A DNA stretch of 64,000 bases from an uncultured Acidovorax sp. Lineage in GTDB: Bacteria > Pseudomonadota > Gammaproteobacteria > Burkholderiales > Burkholderiaceae_C. The stretch lies in NCBI GenBank assembly GCA_913774955.1, contig CAJYKV010000022.1, positions 1-64,000 on the forward strand, written 5' to 3'. Of this stretch, positions 42,427 to 50,599 are shown piece after piece. The notes under the pieces are model-generated. The model ran no database searches and was not told the DNA's origin. It worked only from the letters and a program-made list of their open reading frames with translations. The position numbers were made by a program, and so were the translations under genes. Positions within the stretch are counted from its first letter, which is position 1; each line of letters begins with the position of its first letter.

Positions 42427-43305
42427 ATGTCCGCCTCCCCGTCTTTTCCCGGGCCGTCCGGCCCCGCCGGTCCATCGGGCCCGCCGTTCCCGCCGGGCCC
42501 GGCCGCGCCGCACGCTGCCATCGACTGGGATGCCGTGCTGCGCGAGCGGCTGCCCCTGCAGACCCACGCCGTGGAGAGCCACATCGTGGACGGCACGCGC
42601 GTGTGGCTCAAGCGCGCCGCCCCCGTGCGGGGCGCCGGCCGCTACCGCGCCATGGCCGCGCTGGCCCGGCTGCTCGGCCTGCCCGTGCTGCGCCCGGTAC
42701 CCGCACCGGGCGGGGCCGAGGCCATCGCGACCGAAGTGCGCCGGCTGCGCAGCCTGCATGCGCTGGGCCTGCGCGTGCCCCAGGTGCTGGCGGCCAGCGG
42801 CGAAGGCCTGCTCACGCTCGACCTGGGCCGCCCGGGCGTGGACACGCATTCGCTGGGCAACGAGATCGAACACCGCCTGCCCGAGGGCGCGGACTCCGTG
42901 CTCGCACTCTGGCGCCAGGGCCTCGCGGCCATCGGCGAAGTGCACGCGCGCGGCACCTGCCTGAGCCAGGCCTTCGCGCGCAACCTCGTGCGCTGCCCGG
43001 ACGGAGTGGTCGGCTACCTGGACTTCGAGGACGACCCCGCCGCCACCCTGCCGCTGCCCGTCTGCCAGGTGCGCGACCTGCTTTGCTACGCCCACTCCAC
43101 CGCGCTCTACCTGCGCGCCGCAGGCTCCCTGCCCGCGGCCCGGGCGGACACCGCCGCCTGGATCGCCGCGCACGGCGAGGATTTCCGCCAGGTGATGGAC
43201 GCCACGCTCCGCCGCCTCGCCTGGCTGCGCCGGCTGCCCGAAGACCGCCGCTGGGGCCGCGACGTGCAGCGCGTGCGTGCGGCGTACGATCTGCTTGCGC
43301 GGTAG
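42427..43305 (+). CDS. Protein-kinase-fold (BUD32/APH-like) protein
   Basis: 292 aa. After a Pro/Gly-rich start, a kinase-like fold is seen: the Lys in VWLKRAAPVRG near residue 60, the catalytic-loop region AIGEVHARGTCLSQAFARNLV and the metal-binding segment GYLDFEDDPAAT in place of DFG. Phosphorylation substrate unknown; related proteins are annotated as BUD32-family serine/threonine kinases. ATG 42427 is chosen as the first in-frame start with a suitable protein start; the ribosome binding site is weak. It is divergent from the SEC-C gene and convergent with the AbiEii gene. Confidence 0.75.
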   Translation: MSASPSFPGPSGPAGPSGPPFPPGPAAPHAAIDWDAVLRERLPLQTHAVESHIVDGTRVWLKRAAPVRGAGRYRAMAALARLLGLPVLRPVPAPGGAEAIATEVRRLRSLHALGLRVPQVLAASGEGLLTLDLGRPGVDTHSLGNEIEHRLPEGADSVLALWRQGLAAIGEVHARGTCLSQAFARNLVRCPDGVVGYLDFEDDPAATLPLPVCQVRDLLCYAHSTALYLRAAGSLPAARADTAAWIAAHGEDFRQVMDATLRRLAWLRRLPEDRRWGRDVQRVRAAYDLLAR

Positions 43306-43327
43306 CGCTGCAGGGAAGCTTTATTTA

Positions 43328-43441
43328 AGAGCGGCTCACACGACCCAGCGAAGCGGTTCTGGCTAGGCGCCGCATCGCAGACAGTACGAGTAGTACGACA
43401 AGATGCGGCAACGACGCCAGAAGGGTCGTGTGAGCCGCTCT
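43328..43441. repeat. 114-bp hairpin element, copy 2
   Basis: Perfect 19-base terminal arms, 43328-43346 and 43423-43441, with inner stems GCCGCATC/GATGCGGC on the minus strand. Inverted relative to copy 1, again between convergent genes (kinase-like and AbiEii). At two adjacent arm positions, copies 1 and 2 differ but pairing is kept (CAGAACCC/GGGTTCTG in copy 1; CACGACCC/GGGTCGTG in copy 2). This is evidence that the folded form is selected. Confidence 0.88.
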
Positions 43442-43477
43442 GAGTGGATGAGTGGCTTGGCGGGCGCCGTCTGGCTT

Positions 43478-44390
43478 TCAGACCCAGCGCAGAGCTCCGG
43501 GGCGCCAAGTGGCCGTTGCCTGACTCCCAGCGGCAGCAACCTGTGTCGGTGGCCACAGCAGGCCATCCAGCAGCGCCACGGTGTCATGCAGACTTGCGGC
43601 GTCGATGCGGTTTCTTTTCAAGAAGGCTTGCCACTGGCGCAGCTTGGCAGTGTCTTCGCTGAACTGGCTGGTCAGTGCCAAGGGCCGCTCGGCGGGCAGA
43701 GCGGTCTGGCGCCGGCCAAAAGTGGCGGCGATGGCTGCGGCCAGTGCGGCACCGTCCAGCTCGGTGCGCCGGGCGATCACGGTCAGGTCGAAGAAGTCCT
43801 TCATGCGACTGTTTGCCTGCCCCAGCATCAACCATGGCCTGGTACTTCTCGGCGATCACGGTGTAGACGGGGTAGACGGGGTAGACGCGCAGCGTGGGAG
43901 AGGGAAAATCACCCAGCAAGGTCGGGTAAACCGCCGTCTGTGGCCCAGGCGTCACGGCATCCCCGAAGCCCACGTCAATCTGCAGTGCGCAGCGTGCGGA
44001 GCCGATACGTGCCGCCAGCGTGATGCGTGTGCCGCCATAGGCGTTGCCATCGCGGATGGGGTCGGCCTTCACCGAGTCGAGATCGAACACGATGCCGTCG
44101 CCCAGTTCCATGGCTGCGACTTCGCGGAACGTGGCGATCAGGTCCGCGGCATCGTCCGGGCCGAAGCCGAGCAAGTCGGCATCCCTGGTGGGCCGGTGCG
44201 GGGTGTCGTACCAGAGTGCGAAGAGCAGCGCGCCCTTGAGCAGGAATCGGTCGGCATGCGGTGAGATGCCGACGCGGGCCAGGAGGCACTCCATGCCGAA
44301 GCGGTTGAGCAGCAGGCTGTAGTCGTCGCCACGCTGCTTGGCGAGGGCCAGCAGCCGGGCCAGGACCGACGCGGAGCGGTTGCCGCTCAT
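43478..44390 (-). pseudogene. AbiEii-type toxin gene with one-base frameshift
   Basis: The 303-codon gene starts at ATG 44390, overlapping the antitoxin stop. The N-terminal nucleotidyltransferase domain is normal (DRFLLKGALLFALWYDTPHRPTRDADLLGFG, with the DxD metal site). At about 43830-43831 one extra A (plus strand) shifts the frame within VIAEKYQAMV/MLGQANSRMKDFFDLTVIARR; from there the family-like sequence continues in another frame to 43478. The unshifted protein would end after about 268 residues with an unrelated tail. Type IV AbiE toxins add nucleotides to RNA. Sequencing error, inactivation or programmed frameshifting cannot be told apart here. Confidence 0.85.
43863..43889 (-). repeat. 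Three tandem 9-bp units in abiEii
   Basis: GTAGACGGG occurs twice in tandem, followed by GTAGACGCG, coding VYPVYPVY on the minus strand, 32 bases from the frameshift. Such slippage-prone repeats mark this gene as a site of length change. Confidence 0.75.
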
Positions 44391-44986
44391 TGCGCCATGG
44401 ACTCCAGGTAGGGCTGCATGACGCGTTCGACCCGGTTGACCCTGGCGAAGTGGCTCAGCTCGGCCATGGTGACCTTGCGGTTGTGCCAGGCGTCTTTCAG
44501 GGCTTCGAGCGCCACGTCGAGTCCGATTTTGTGGCGGAACTTGAAGCAGTCGGTCACGGTCTTGGCGGCGCAGTACACGCGGATGGGGGCGCCATGTTCG
44601 GCCACGGTCTGGATGCCGCCGCTGTAGGCCGTGCCGCGCAGACGCACGATGCGCAACGGGGGGTATCCCAGCGCGGGGGTTTGGCTGCCAGCTGGCAGCG
44701 CGATCCAAACTTCGTGCGGCATGTGCGTGCCGATTCCATGGAATTGCAGCGCACTCAGCAGGCACAGTACGCCCCTGGGCACGCGCTGGCAGACTTCGAT
44801 CAACGTCTGGTGTTCGGTGACTTCGGCATGGGGCAACGCATACAGGCCGCGGGCGATGCGTTGCAGTTGGCCAGCCTGGTGCAGCCGGATGAGCAACTGC
44901 GGCGACCAGCCCTGCTCGCGTACATCCGCTGCCCGCAGCACGCGCCGGTGCCGGGCCAGTTCAAGGATGTGATCAGACTGGCTCAT
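44387..44986 (-). CDS. AbiEi-type antitoxin
   Basis: 199 aa starting MSQSDHILELARHRRVLRAADVREQGWSPQLLIRLHQAG: the N-terminal winged-helix domain of AbiEi antitoxins. A C-terminal domain typical of the family follows (QTLIEVCQRVPRGVLCLLSALQFHGI, KTVTDCFKFRHKIGLDVALEALKD). AbiEi represses its own operon and counteracts the toxin without direct binding (type IV). It is intact, unlike the toxin. The stop overlaps the toxin start by four bases. Confidence 0.9.
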   Translation of the reverse strand: MSQSDHILELARHRRVLRAADVREQGWSPQLLIRLHQAGQLQRIARGLYALPHAEVTEHQTLIEVCQRVPRGVLCLLSALQFHGIGTHMPHEVWIALPAGSQTPALGYPPLRIVRLRGTAYSGGIQTVAEHGAPIRVYCAAKTVTDCFKFRHKIGLDVALEALKDAWHNRKVTMAELSHFARVNRVERVMQPYLESMAQ

Positions 44987-44994
44987 GCGGGACG

Positions 44995-45023
44995 AGTTTA
45001 ATAACCGCACTACTTTTTCACAA
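44995..45023 (-). promoter_or_regulatory. Putative promoter of the abiE operon
   Basis: Minus strand -35 TTGTGA (45023-45018), 17-base spacer, -10 TAAACT (45000-44995). The -10 ends eight bases before the antitoxin ATG, so the transcript would be leaderless or nearly so. The surrounding sequence is AT-richer than the chromosome around it. Confidence 0.5.
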
Positions 45024-45133
45024 GTGATGCGATTTCCAATCAGACACAGGGAGGGCCCAGGGTTCGCATCAGGCGGCACACCCTGTCCTGCGGGCTGGTC
45101 GATGCGCGCACCCGCCCGCCGCAACCCAGCCCG

Positions 45134-46429
45134 CTAATCCTTCCACTCGACCTGCGCCCCCAGGCTGCGCAGGTTCTCCACGAACCGCGGATGGGCGCGC
45201 CGGATCGGACCGGCGTGGCAGATCTCCGAGCGGCCCTCGATGCTGGCCGCCACCATGAAGAGCGCGATCGCCACGCGGATGATGTAGGGGCTCTCCACCA
45301 CCGCGGGCGTGAGCGCCTGCCCGCCGAAGGTCACGATGCGGTGCGGATCGGACGAGAACACGTGCGCGCCGAACTTCGACAGCTCGCCCGTCCATCCCAG
45401 CGCGCCGTCGTACACCTTGTTCCAGAACATCGCGTTGCCCTGCGCGCGCACGCCCAGGGCGATGAAGATCGGCAGCAGGTCCACCGGGAAGTACGGCCAC
45501 GGGGCGGCCTCCACCTTGGTGAGCGTGTTGGGCGTGAAGGGCGGCTGCACCGCCAGCGGTCCGGCGCGGCGCGTGGTGGACCAGCCCCCTTCGTGCACGA
45601 CCTCGACGCCGAACTTCGCGAACGTGCGGTCGATGAGCGGGAAGTTCTCCGGCGCGCTGTTGCGCACCGCCACGTCGCCGCCCGTGATCGCACCCAGCGC
45701 CAGGAAGGTGGTGATCTCGTGGAAGTCCTCGTCGAAGCGGAACTCGCCGCCGCCCAGTTCCGATCCGCCGTGCACCGTGAGGCGCGAGGTACCGATGCCC
45801 TCGATGCGCACGCCCAGCATCGCCATGAAGCGGCAGAACTCCTGCACGTGCGGCTCCGACGCCGCATTGGTGAGCGTGGAGCGCCCCGGCGCGCCGGCCG
45901 CGCACAGCACGAAGTTCTCCGTGGTGGTGACGGAGGCGTAGTCGAGCCAGTGGTCGGTGGGCACCAGGGCCCCGTCCCGGCGCACGAGCAGCGTCCCCTC
46001 GGCGCGCTCCACGGTGGCGCCGAAGCGGCGGAACACGTCCACGTGCGGATCGATCTCGCGCACACCCAGCGTGCAGCCTTTCACGTTGTCTTCCAGCCGC
46101 GCGATGCCGAAGCGCGCGAGCAGCGGCGGCACCAGCATGATCGACGAGCGCATCTCCTCGGGCAGGCGGTGCGATGCCGCGTCGAACGCGGTGTGCTCGT
46201 GGTGCAGCTCCAGCAGGCCGTCCGCCGGATCCCACTGCACCCGGCTGCCGAGGGTGCGGAAGATATCGAGGATCTTGCGCACGTCGGTGATGTCGGGCAC
46301 GCCCACCAGGCGCAGAGGCGCCCGCGTGAGCAGCGTGGCGCACAGCACGGGCAGCACGGCGTTCTTGTTGGCGGAGGGGCTGATGCGCCCGCGGAGCGGC
46401 GTGCCGCCGTGCACGATGAGATGGGACAT
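45134..46429 (-). CDS. MurA-family enolpyruvyl transferase (paralogue)
   Basis: 431 aa. EPT-fold protein with SANKNAVLPVLCATLL (the KN substrate pair), active-site loop KGCTLGVREIDPHVDVF with Cys in the position of catalytic Cys115, and later TLTNAASEPHVQEFCRFMAMLG and SEICHAGPIRRAHPRFVENL. It could add enolpyruvate to UDP-GlcNAc. Sequence is divergent and the usual betaproteobacterial murA lies beside hisG, so this looks like a second, specialised copy. The ribosome binding site is poor for ATG 46429, but MSHLIVHGG is the expected family start. Confidence 0.85.
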   Translation of the reverse strand: MSHLIVHGGTPLRGRISPSANKNAVLPVLCATLLTRAPLRLVGVPDITDVRKILDIFRTLGSRVQWDPADGLLELHHEHTAFDAASHRLPEEMRSSIMLVPPLLARFGIARLEDNVKGCTLGVREIDPHVDVFRRFGATVERAEGTLLVRRDGALVPTDHWLDYASVTTTENFVLCAAGAPGRSTLTNAASEPHVQEFCRFMAMLGVRIEGIGTSRLTVHGGSELGGGEFRFDEDFHEITTFLALGAITGGDVAVRNSAPENFPLIDRTFAKFGVEVVHEGGWSTTRRAGPLAVQPPFTPNTLTKVEAAPWPYFPVDLLPIFIALGVRAQGNAMFWNKVYDGALGWTGELSKFGAHVFSSDPHRIVTFGGQALTPAVVESPYIIRVAIALFMVAASIEGRSEICHAGPIRRAHPRFVENLRSLGAQVEWKD

Positions 46430-46646
46430 GGCTGGGAGGACAGGGACAAGGAGGGAGGAATGCGGAAAGGGAACAGCGCCCGCGCACTGTACCCCCGCAC
46501 CGGCCCGGCCGTGGGCCGCGGAAGCGCTGCGTTCCACTTCGGGTGCGTTTCCGTAGCGCCGCGTGGGCGGCGTCCGACAGGACCGCGCCGGCCCGCCGCC
46601 CTATCGTTGGGTCCAGGCGCTCCTGCCCCGTTCCGAATCGTTCCGC

Positions 46647-48623
46647 ATGCCTTCCTCCACCGCCGCCGCAGCCCCCGTGCCAGGAGCTGACGCGCCCCCG
46701 CCGGGCCAGGCGGACACCTCCCGGCATGCTCCCTCCCTGTCGATGGCCGCCTGGCGGCAGTTCATGAACGTCGCGCGGCCCTATTGGCAGGGTGACAAGA
46801 AGTTCGCGGCCTGGTCGCTGATGGGCCTGCTGGTCCTGCTCATGCTGCTGGAGACGCACCTCGCCGTGCGCCTGATCGACCGCACCGGCGAGATGACCTC
46901 CGCGCTCGCCGCCCAGGACCGGGACCGCTTCTGGGACGCCGTGCGCACCTGCCTCTTCGTGCTGGCCTTCGCGGCGCCGGTGTACGCCTTCTACTACTAC
47001 ATGCGCGACGCCTTCGCCAACCACTGGCGCCTCTGGCTCACGCACCGCTTCCTCGACGGCTATCTCGGCCGCCGCCGCTACTACGAGCTGAACGCCGAGG
47101 GCACGGTCGACAACCCCGACCAGCGCATCAGCGAGGACATCAACAGCTTCACCGGCCGCTCCACGCACTTCCTGCTGATCTTCATCGGCGCCACGATGCA
47201 GCTGGTGGCCTTCAGCGCGGTGCTGTGGTCGATCTCCCAGGCCCTGGTGGCCTTCCTGGCTGTATACGCGCTCGTGGGCACCGTGGTGGCGCTCTACGTG
47301 TTCGGCGCGCCGCTCATCCGGCTGAACTTCTGGCAGCTGCGGCGCGAGGCGGATTTCCGCTTCGGCCTGATGCGGCTGCGCGAAAACGCGGAATCGATCG
47401 CGTTCTACCGCGGCGAGGCGCAGGAGCGCGCCCAGCTCGACCACAGCTTCCAGGCGGTCTTCAACAACTATGCGCGCCTCATCAAGCGGCAGCGCTCGCT
47501 CAACCTCTTCCAGCGGGCCTTCAGCCAGCTCACGGTGGTGATTCCGAGCATCATCCTGGCCGACGCCGTGCTCTCCGGCGACATGGAAGTCGGCCGCGCC
47601 ATCCAGGCCGGCGGCGCCTTCGCGGCGGTGCTGGCCTCGGTGTCGCTGATCGTGGACAACTTCGAGAGCCTGAGCCGCTTCGTCGCCGGCATCGGCCGGC
47701 TCGACACGCTGCGCCAGGCGCTGCTCGATGCGCCCGAGGGCCGCAAGGCCAGCGAACCGCAGGAACCCGAGGCGGCAGCGGCGGCGAAAAAGCAGCGCCG
47801 CCAGGACCGCAGGGCTTACCGGCAGGCCCGGCGGCGCGGCCGCAACGCCTCGCCCGCCGGCATGCCGTCCACGCGGTCGGCAGGCAAGGGAGGTGCGGTG
47901 GCGGCAGCGCCGGTCGCCGCCCTCGCACCCCTCTCCCCCATCACGGGCCGCGAGATCCAGGCCCGCGAGGGCGAGCGTTTCGCCATCGAAGGCCTGACGC
48001 TCTACACGCCCCGCTTCACGCGCCTTCTGGTGCGCGACCTGACCCTGCAGCTGCAGCCCGGCGACGCGCTGCTGATCACCGGCGCCAGCGGCTGCGGCAA
48101 GAGTTCGCTGCTGCGCGCCATCGCCGGCCTGTGGCGCGACGGCGAAGGCATCGTGCACCACCCGCCGATGGAGAGCGTGTTCTTCCTGCCCCAGCGGCCC
48201 TACATGCAGCCCGGCACGCTGCGCAGCCAGATGCTCTATCCGGCACAAAGCTGCGCGTTGGACGACGACCAGCTGCGGGAGGTGCTGGAGGCCGTGCAGC
48301 TGCCCGAGTTGGCCGAGCGCGTCGGCGGACTCGATGCGGTGCGCGACTGGGAAAAGGAACTCTCGATCGGCGAGCAGCAGCGGCTGGCCTTCGCGCGGGT
48401 GCTGGTGCGCCAGCCGCGCACCGTCATCCTCGACGAGGCCACCAGCGCGCTCGACAGCGCCAACGAGGCGGCGCTCTACGAACGGGTGCGCGCGAGCGGC
48501 GCCTCGGTGATCAGCATCGCGCACCGGCCTGCGGTGCTCGCCCACCACACCCACGTGCTGGTGCTGACGGGCGACGGGGGCTGGTCCCTCCATCCGGCGG
48601 AGGGCTTCCGGTTCGAGGACTGA
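46647..48623 (+). CDS. ABC transporter, SbmA/BacA-like membrane domain fused to ATPase (YddA type)
   Basis: 658 aa. The N-terminal half, with six membrane helices, starts MAAWRQFMNVARPYWQGDKKFAAWSLM and has the SbmA/BacA-like YYELNAEGTVDNPDQRISEDINSF. A charged, Arg/Ala-rich linker follows (about residues 365-415), then an ATPase domain: Walker A GASGCGKSS, signature LSIGEQQR, Walker B VILDEATSALD. Related proteins carry peptides or very-long-chain fatty acid derivatives; the substrate here is unknown. Start chosen at ATG 46647; the initial 40 residues are low complexity and a later ATG is possible. Confidence 0.92.
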   Translation: MPSSTAAAAPVPGADAPPPGQADTSRHAPSLSMAAWRQFMNVARPYWQGDKKFAAWSLMGLLVLLMLLETHLAVRLIDRTGEMTSALAAQDRDRFWDAVRTCLFVLAFAAPVYAFYYYMRDAFANHWRLWLTHRFLDGYLGRRRYYELNAEGTVDNPDQRISEDINSFTGRSTHFLLIFIGATMQLVAFSAVLWSISQALVAFLAVYALVGTVVALYVFGAPLIRLNFWQLRREADFRFGLMRLRENAESIAFYRGEAQERAQLDHSFQAVFNNYARLIKRQRSLNLFQRAFSQLTVVIPSIILADAVLSGDMEVGRAIQAGGAFAAVLASVSLIVDNFESLSRFVAGIGRLDTLRQALLDAPEGRKASEPQEPEAAAAAKKQRRQDRRAYRQARRRGRNASPAGMPSTRSAGKGGAVAAAPVAALAPLSPITGREIQAREGERFAIEGLTLYTPRFTRLLVRDLTLQLQPGDALLITGASGCGKSSLLRAIAGLWRDGEGIVHHPPMESVFFLPQRPYMQPGTLRSQMLYPAQSCALDDDQLREVLEAVQLPELAERVGGLDAVRDWEKELSIGEQQRLAFARVLVRQPRTVILDEATSALDSANEAALYERVRASGASVISIAHRPAVLAHHTHVLVLTGDGGWSLHPAEGFRFED

Positions 48624-48653
48624 CGGCGCGGGCCGGGCGGCCCCGGCAAGGAC

Positions 48654-49160
48654 TCAGGCCGCTGCAGGGAGGGCGTCCCCGGCCCGTTCCTCTTCGGGCT
48701 CTTCCAGCACCAGCGCGGTCGCCACGTGCGCGTCCATGTTCAGCAGGCGCTTGCGCATGCAGAGCACGGCCTTGTCCTTCGACAGCAGGATCGCGCGGTG
48801 CGCCGCCGCCAGGTCGATGAACTTCTGGTCGTCCGCATCCTTGCAGACGTAGGCCACGCGCGGGGCGATCTCCACCAGGCGCGCGTGCGCATCGAACGCG
48901 GCGAGCACCTGCGCGGAATCCACGCGGTAGTAATCCATGCGTTCCACGATGTGCGCATACGCCAGCACGCGCTCCAGTTCGTCGCGCATCACCTGCGTGG
49001 CGATCCAGGCGAGCCGCCCTTCGGCGAGCAGTTGCCGCAGCGGGCCCGTGCGCGGGTCGGAGAAGATCAGCAGGTCCAGCGCGACGTTGGTGTCCACCAC
49101 CACGCTGCGCACGGGTTCGCCCGACGCGGCCCGCGCCGGCAGGCGCAGCTCAACCGGCAT
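48654..49160 (-). CDS. PIN-domain ribonuclease-like protein
   Basis: 168 aa. The PIN fold shows as SVVVDTNVALDLLIFSD (first Asp), an acidic residue in TQVMRDELERVL, and CKDADDQKFIDLAAAHRAILLSKDKAVL (other acidic residues). Usual for the PilT N-terminus/COG1569 type. It has no partner antitoxin next to it and overlaps the end of the methyltransferase gene by 11 bases, so it is probably a cotranscribed housekeeping nuclease instead of a toxin. Both ends Pro/Ala-rich. Confidence 0.88.
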   Translation of the reverse strand: MPVELRLPARAASGEPVRSVVVDTNVALDLLIFSDPRTGPLRQLLAEGRLAWIATQVMRDELERVLAYAHIVERMDYYRVDSAQVLAAFDAHARLVEIAPRVAYVCKDADDQKFIDLAAAHRAILLSKDKAVLCMRKRLLNMDAHVATALVLEEPEEERAGDALPAAA

Positions 49161-50454
49161 GGCCCGCGTCCGTGCCGGCGCCAGTACCGGTGCCGGTGCC
49201 TTGCTCCACCGGCCGGGCGCGCACGGCCCCGCGCACCATGTCGAAGCGGAACATCCGGCATTCGATCGGGCCGTTCCACATCGGCACGCGGCGCGATTCC
49301 TTCAGGCGCATCTTGCCGGGCAGCTTCAGGTCCGGCGTGAGCATCCAGGCCTGCCAGCCGGCATAGTGCTTCTTCCAGTGGGCGGCGAGCTGCAGGAAGA
49401 AGTCCACGCCGTCGTCCGTCTGGGCCGTCTCGCGGCCCGCGCGCTCGACCACGCCCATGCGCTCGCGCGCGCTGCGCCCCGCCGTGCCGGCCGCGGCGAT
49501 GCGCTCGCCGTAGGGCGGGTTGAGCAGCATCACGCCCGGCTCCGCGGTGGGCGGCATGCGCTGCAGCGCGTCGCCGCCGCGCAGCTGCACGGCCTGCGCC
49601 ACGCCCGCGCGCTCGGCGTTGCGCTGCGCGAAGTCCACCATGCGGTGCGACACGTCGCTGCCGAACACCGGCGCCGTGGGCGCCACGATCGCATCCTGCG
49701 CCTGTTCGCGCAGCGCGTTCCACACGTGCGCCTGGAAGGGCAGCAGCTTCTCGAACGCGAAACGCCGGCGCAGTCCCGCCGGGATGCGGCAGGCCATCTG
49801 CGCGGCCTCGATCGCGATCGTGCCGCTGCCGCAGCAGGGGTCGTAGAGCGGCAGGGGCGCATCGCCGCGCGGGTCCCAGCCGCTGGCGGCGATCATCGCG
49901 GCGGCGAGCGTCTCCTTGAGCGGCGCATCGCCCTTGTCCTCGCGCCAGCCGCGCTTGAAGAGCGGCTCGCCCGAGGTGTCGATGTACACCGTGGCCTGGT
50001 CGGTGGTGAGGTGCAGGTGGATGCGCACGTCGGGGTGCTGGGTATCCACGTCCGGCCGCACACCGCCCGCCTTGGCACGGAAGCGGTCGGCCACCGCATC
50101 CTTCACGCGCAGCGCGGCGAAGTTCAGGCTGTTGAGCGGGCTGTGCTGGGCCGTGACGTCGATGCGGAAGCTCTGGCGCGGGGTGAACCAGATTTCCCAC
50201 GCCACCTCGGCCGCGATGGCGTAGAGGTCGTTCTCCGAGCGGTACATGCGCTCGGCCAGCTGCACCAGCACGCGCTGCGCGAGGCGGCTGTGCAGGTTGA
50301 GCTGCAGGGCCTGGCGCCACGACGCGCGCACCAGCACGCCGCCGCGCCCCGTGAGCAGATCGTGCCCCGTCAATCCGGTCAGGTCATGGACCTCGTCGGC
50401 CAGAAAACCCTCGACGCCGGCGGCGCAGGGCAGAAAGATGTGCAGTGAATTCAT
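49150..50454 (-). CDS. rlmL: rRNA (guanine-N2)-methyltransferase, RlmL-type
   Basis: 434 aa with an N-terminal THUMP domain (about residues 45-165) and a C-terminal SAM-dependent methyltransferase domain: DPCCGSGTIAIEAAQMACRIPAG (motif I) and LLNPPYGERI (the NPPY catalytic motif). It corresponds to the N-terminal half of E. coli RlmKL, which methylates G2445 of 23S rRNA. No RlmK part is present. It overlaps the PIN gene. Confidence 0.92.
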   Translation of the reverse strand: MNSLHIFLPCAAGVEGFLADEVHDLTGLTGHDLLTGRGGVLVRASWRQALQLNLHSRLAQRVLVQLAERMYRSENDLYAIAAEVAWEIWFTPRQSFRIDVTAQHSPLNSLNFAALRVKDAVADRFRAKAGGVRPDVDTQHPDVRIHLHLTTDQATVYIDTSGEPLFKRGWREDKGDAPLKETLAAAMIAASGWDPRGDAPLPLYDPCCGSGTIAIEAAQMACRIPAGLRRRFAFEKLLPFQAHVWNALREQAQDAIVAPTAPVFGSDVSHRMVDFAQRNAERAGVAQAVQLRGGDALQRMPPTAEPGVMLLNPPYGERIAAAGTAGRSARERMGVVERAGRETAQTDDGVDFFLQLAAHWKKHYAGWQAWMLTPDLKLPGKMRLKESRRVPMWNGPIECRMFRFDMVRGAVRARPVEQGTGTGTGAGTDAGHAG

Positions 50455-50543
50455 AACGCAGGGGCGAGAGGATACGCCCTGGCGGCAAAACCCCTCGCCC
50501 GATTATTTTTCCGTCTAGCAGAATGACGGCGTCAATCCGTTGA

Positions 50544-50566
50544 TAAAGTTCAACAATAGCCGATAC
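50544..50566 (+). promoter_or_regulatory. FliA-like promoter elements upstream of chemoreceptor
   Basis: TAAAGTTC (50544-50551) and GCCGATAC (50559-50566) each match the sigma-28 consensus (TAAAGTTT, GCCGATAA) in seven of eight bases, but they are separated by 7 instead of about 11 bases. The pair is upstream of the chemoreceptor ATG at 50600. The spacing makes the call uncertain. Confidence 0.4.
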
Positions 50567-50599
50567 CCAGCGATCCCCATCACCCTTCCCGGAGTCGAG

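Noticed and set aside
48654-49160. PIN protein as toxin of a toxin-antitoxin pair
   Set aside because: No small antitoxin-like gene is adjacent; instead it overlaps a housekeeping rRNA methyltransferase gene.
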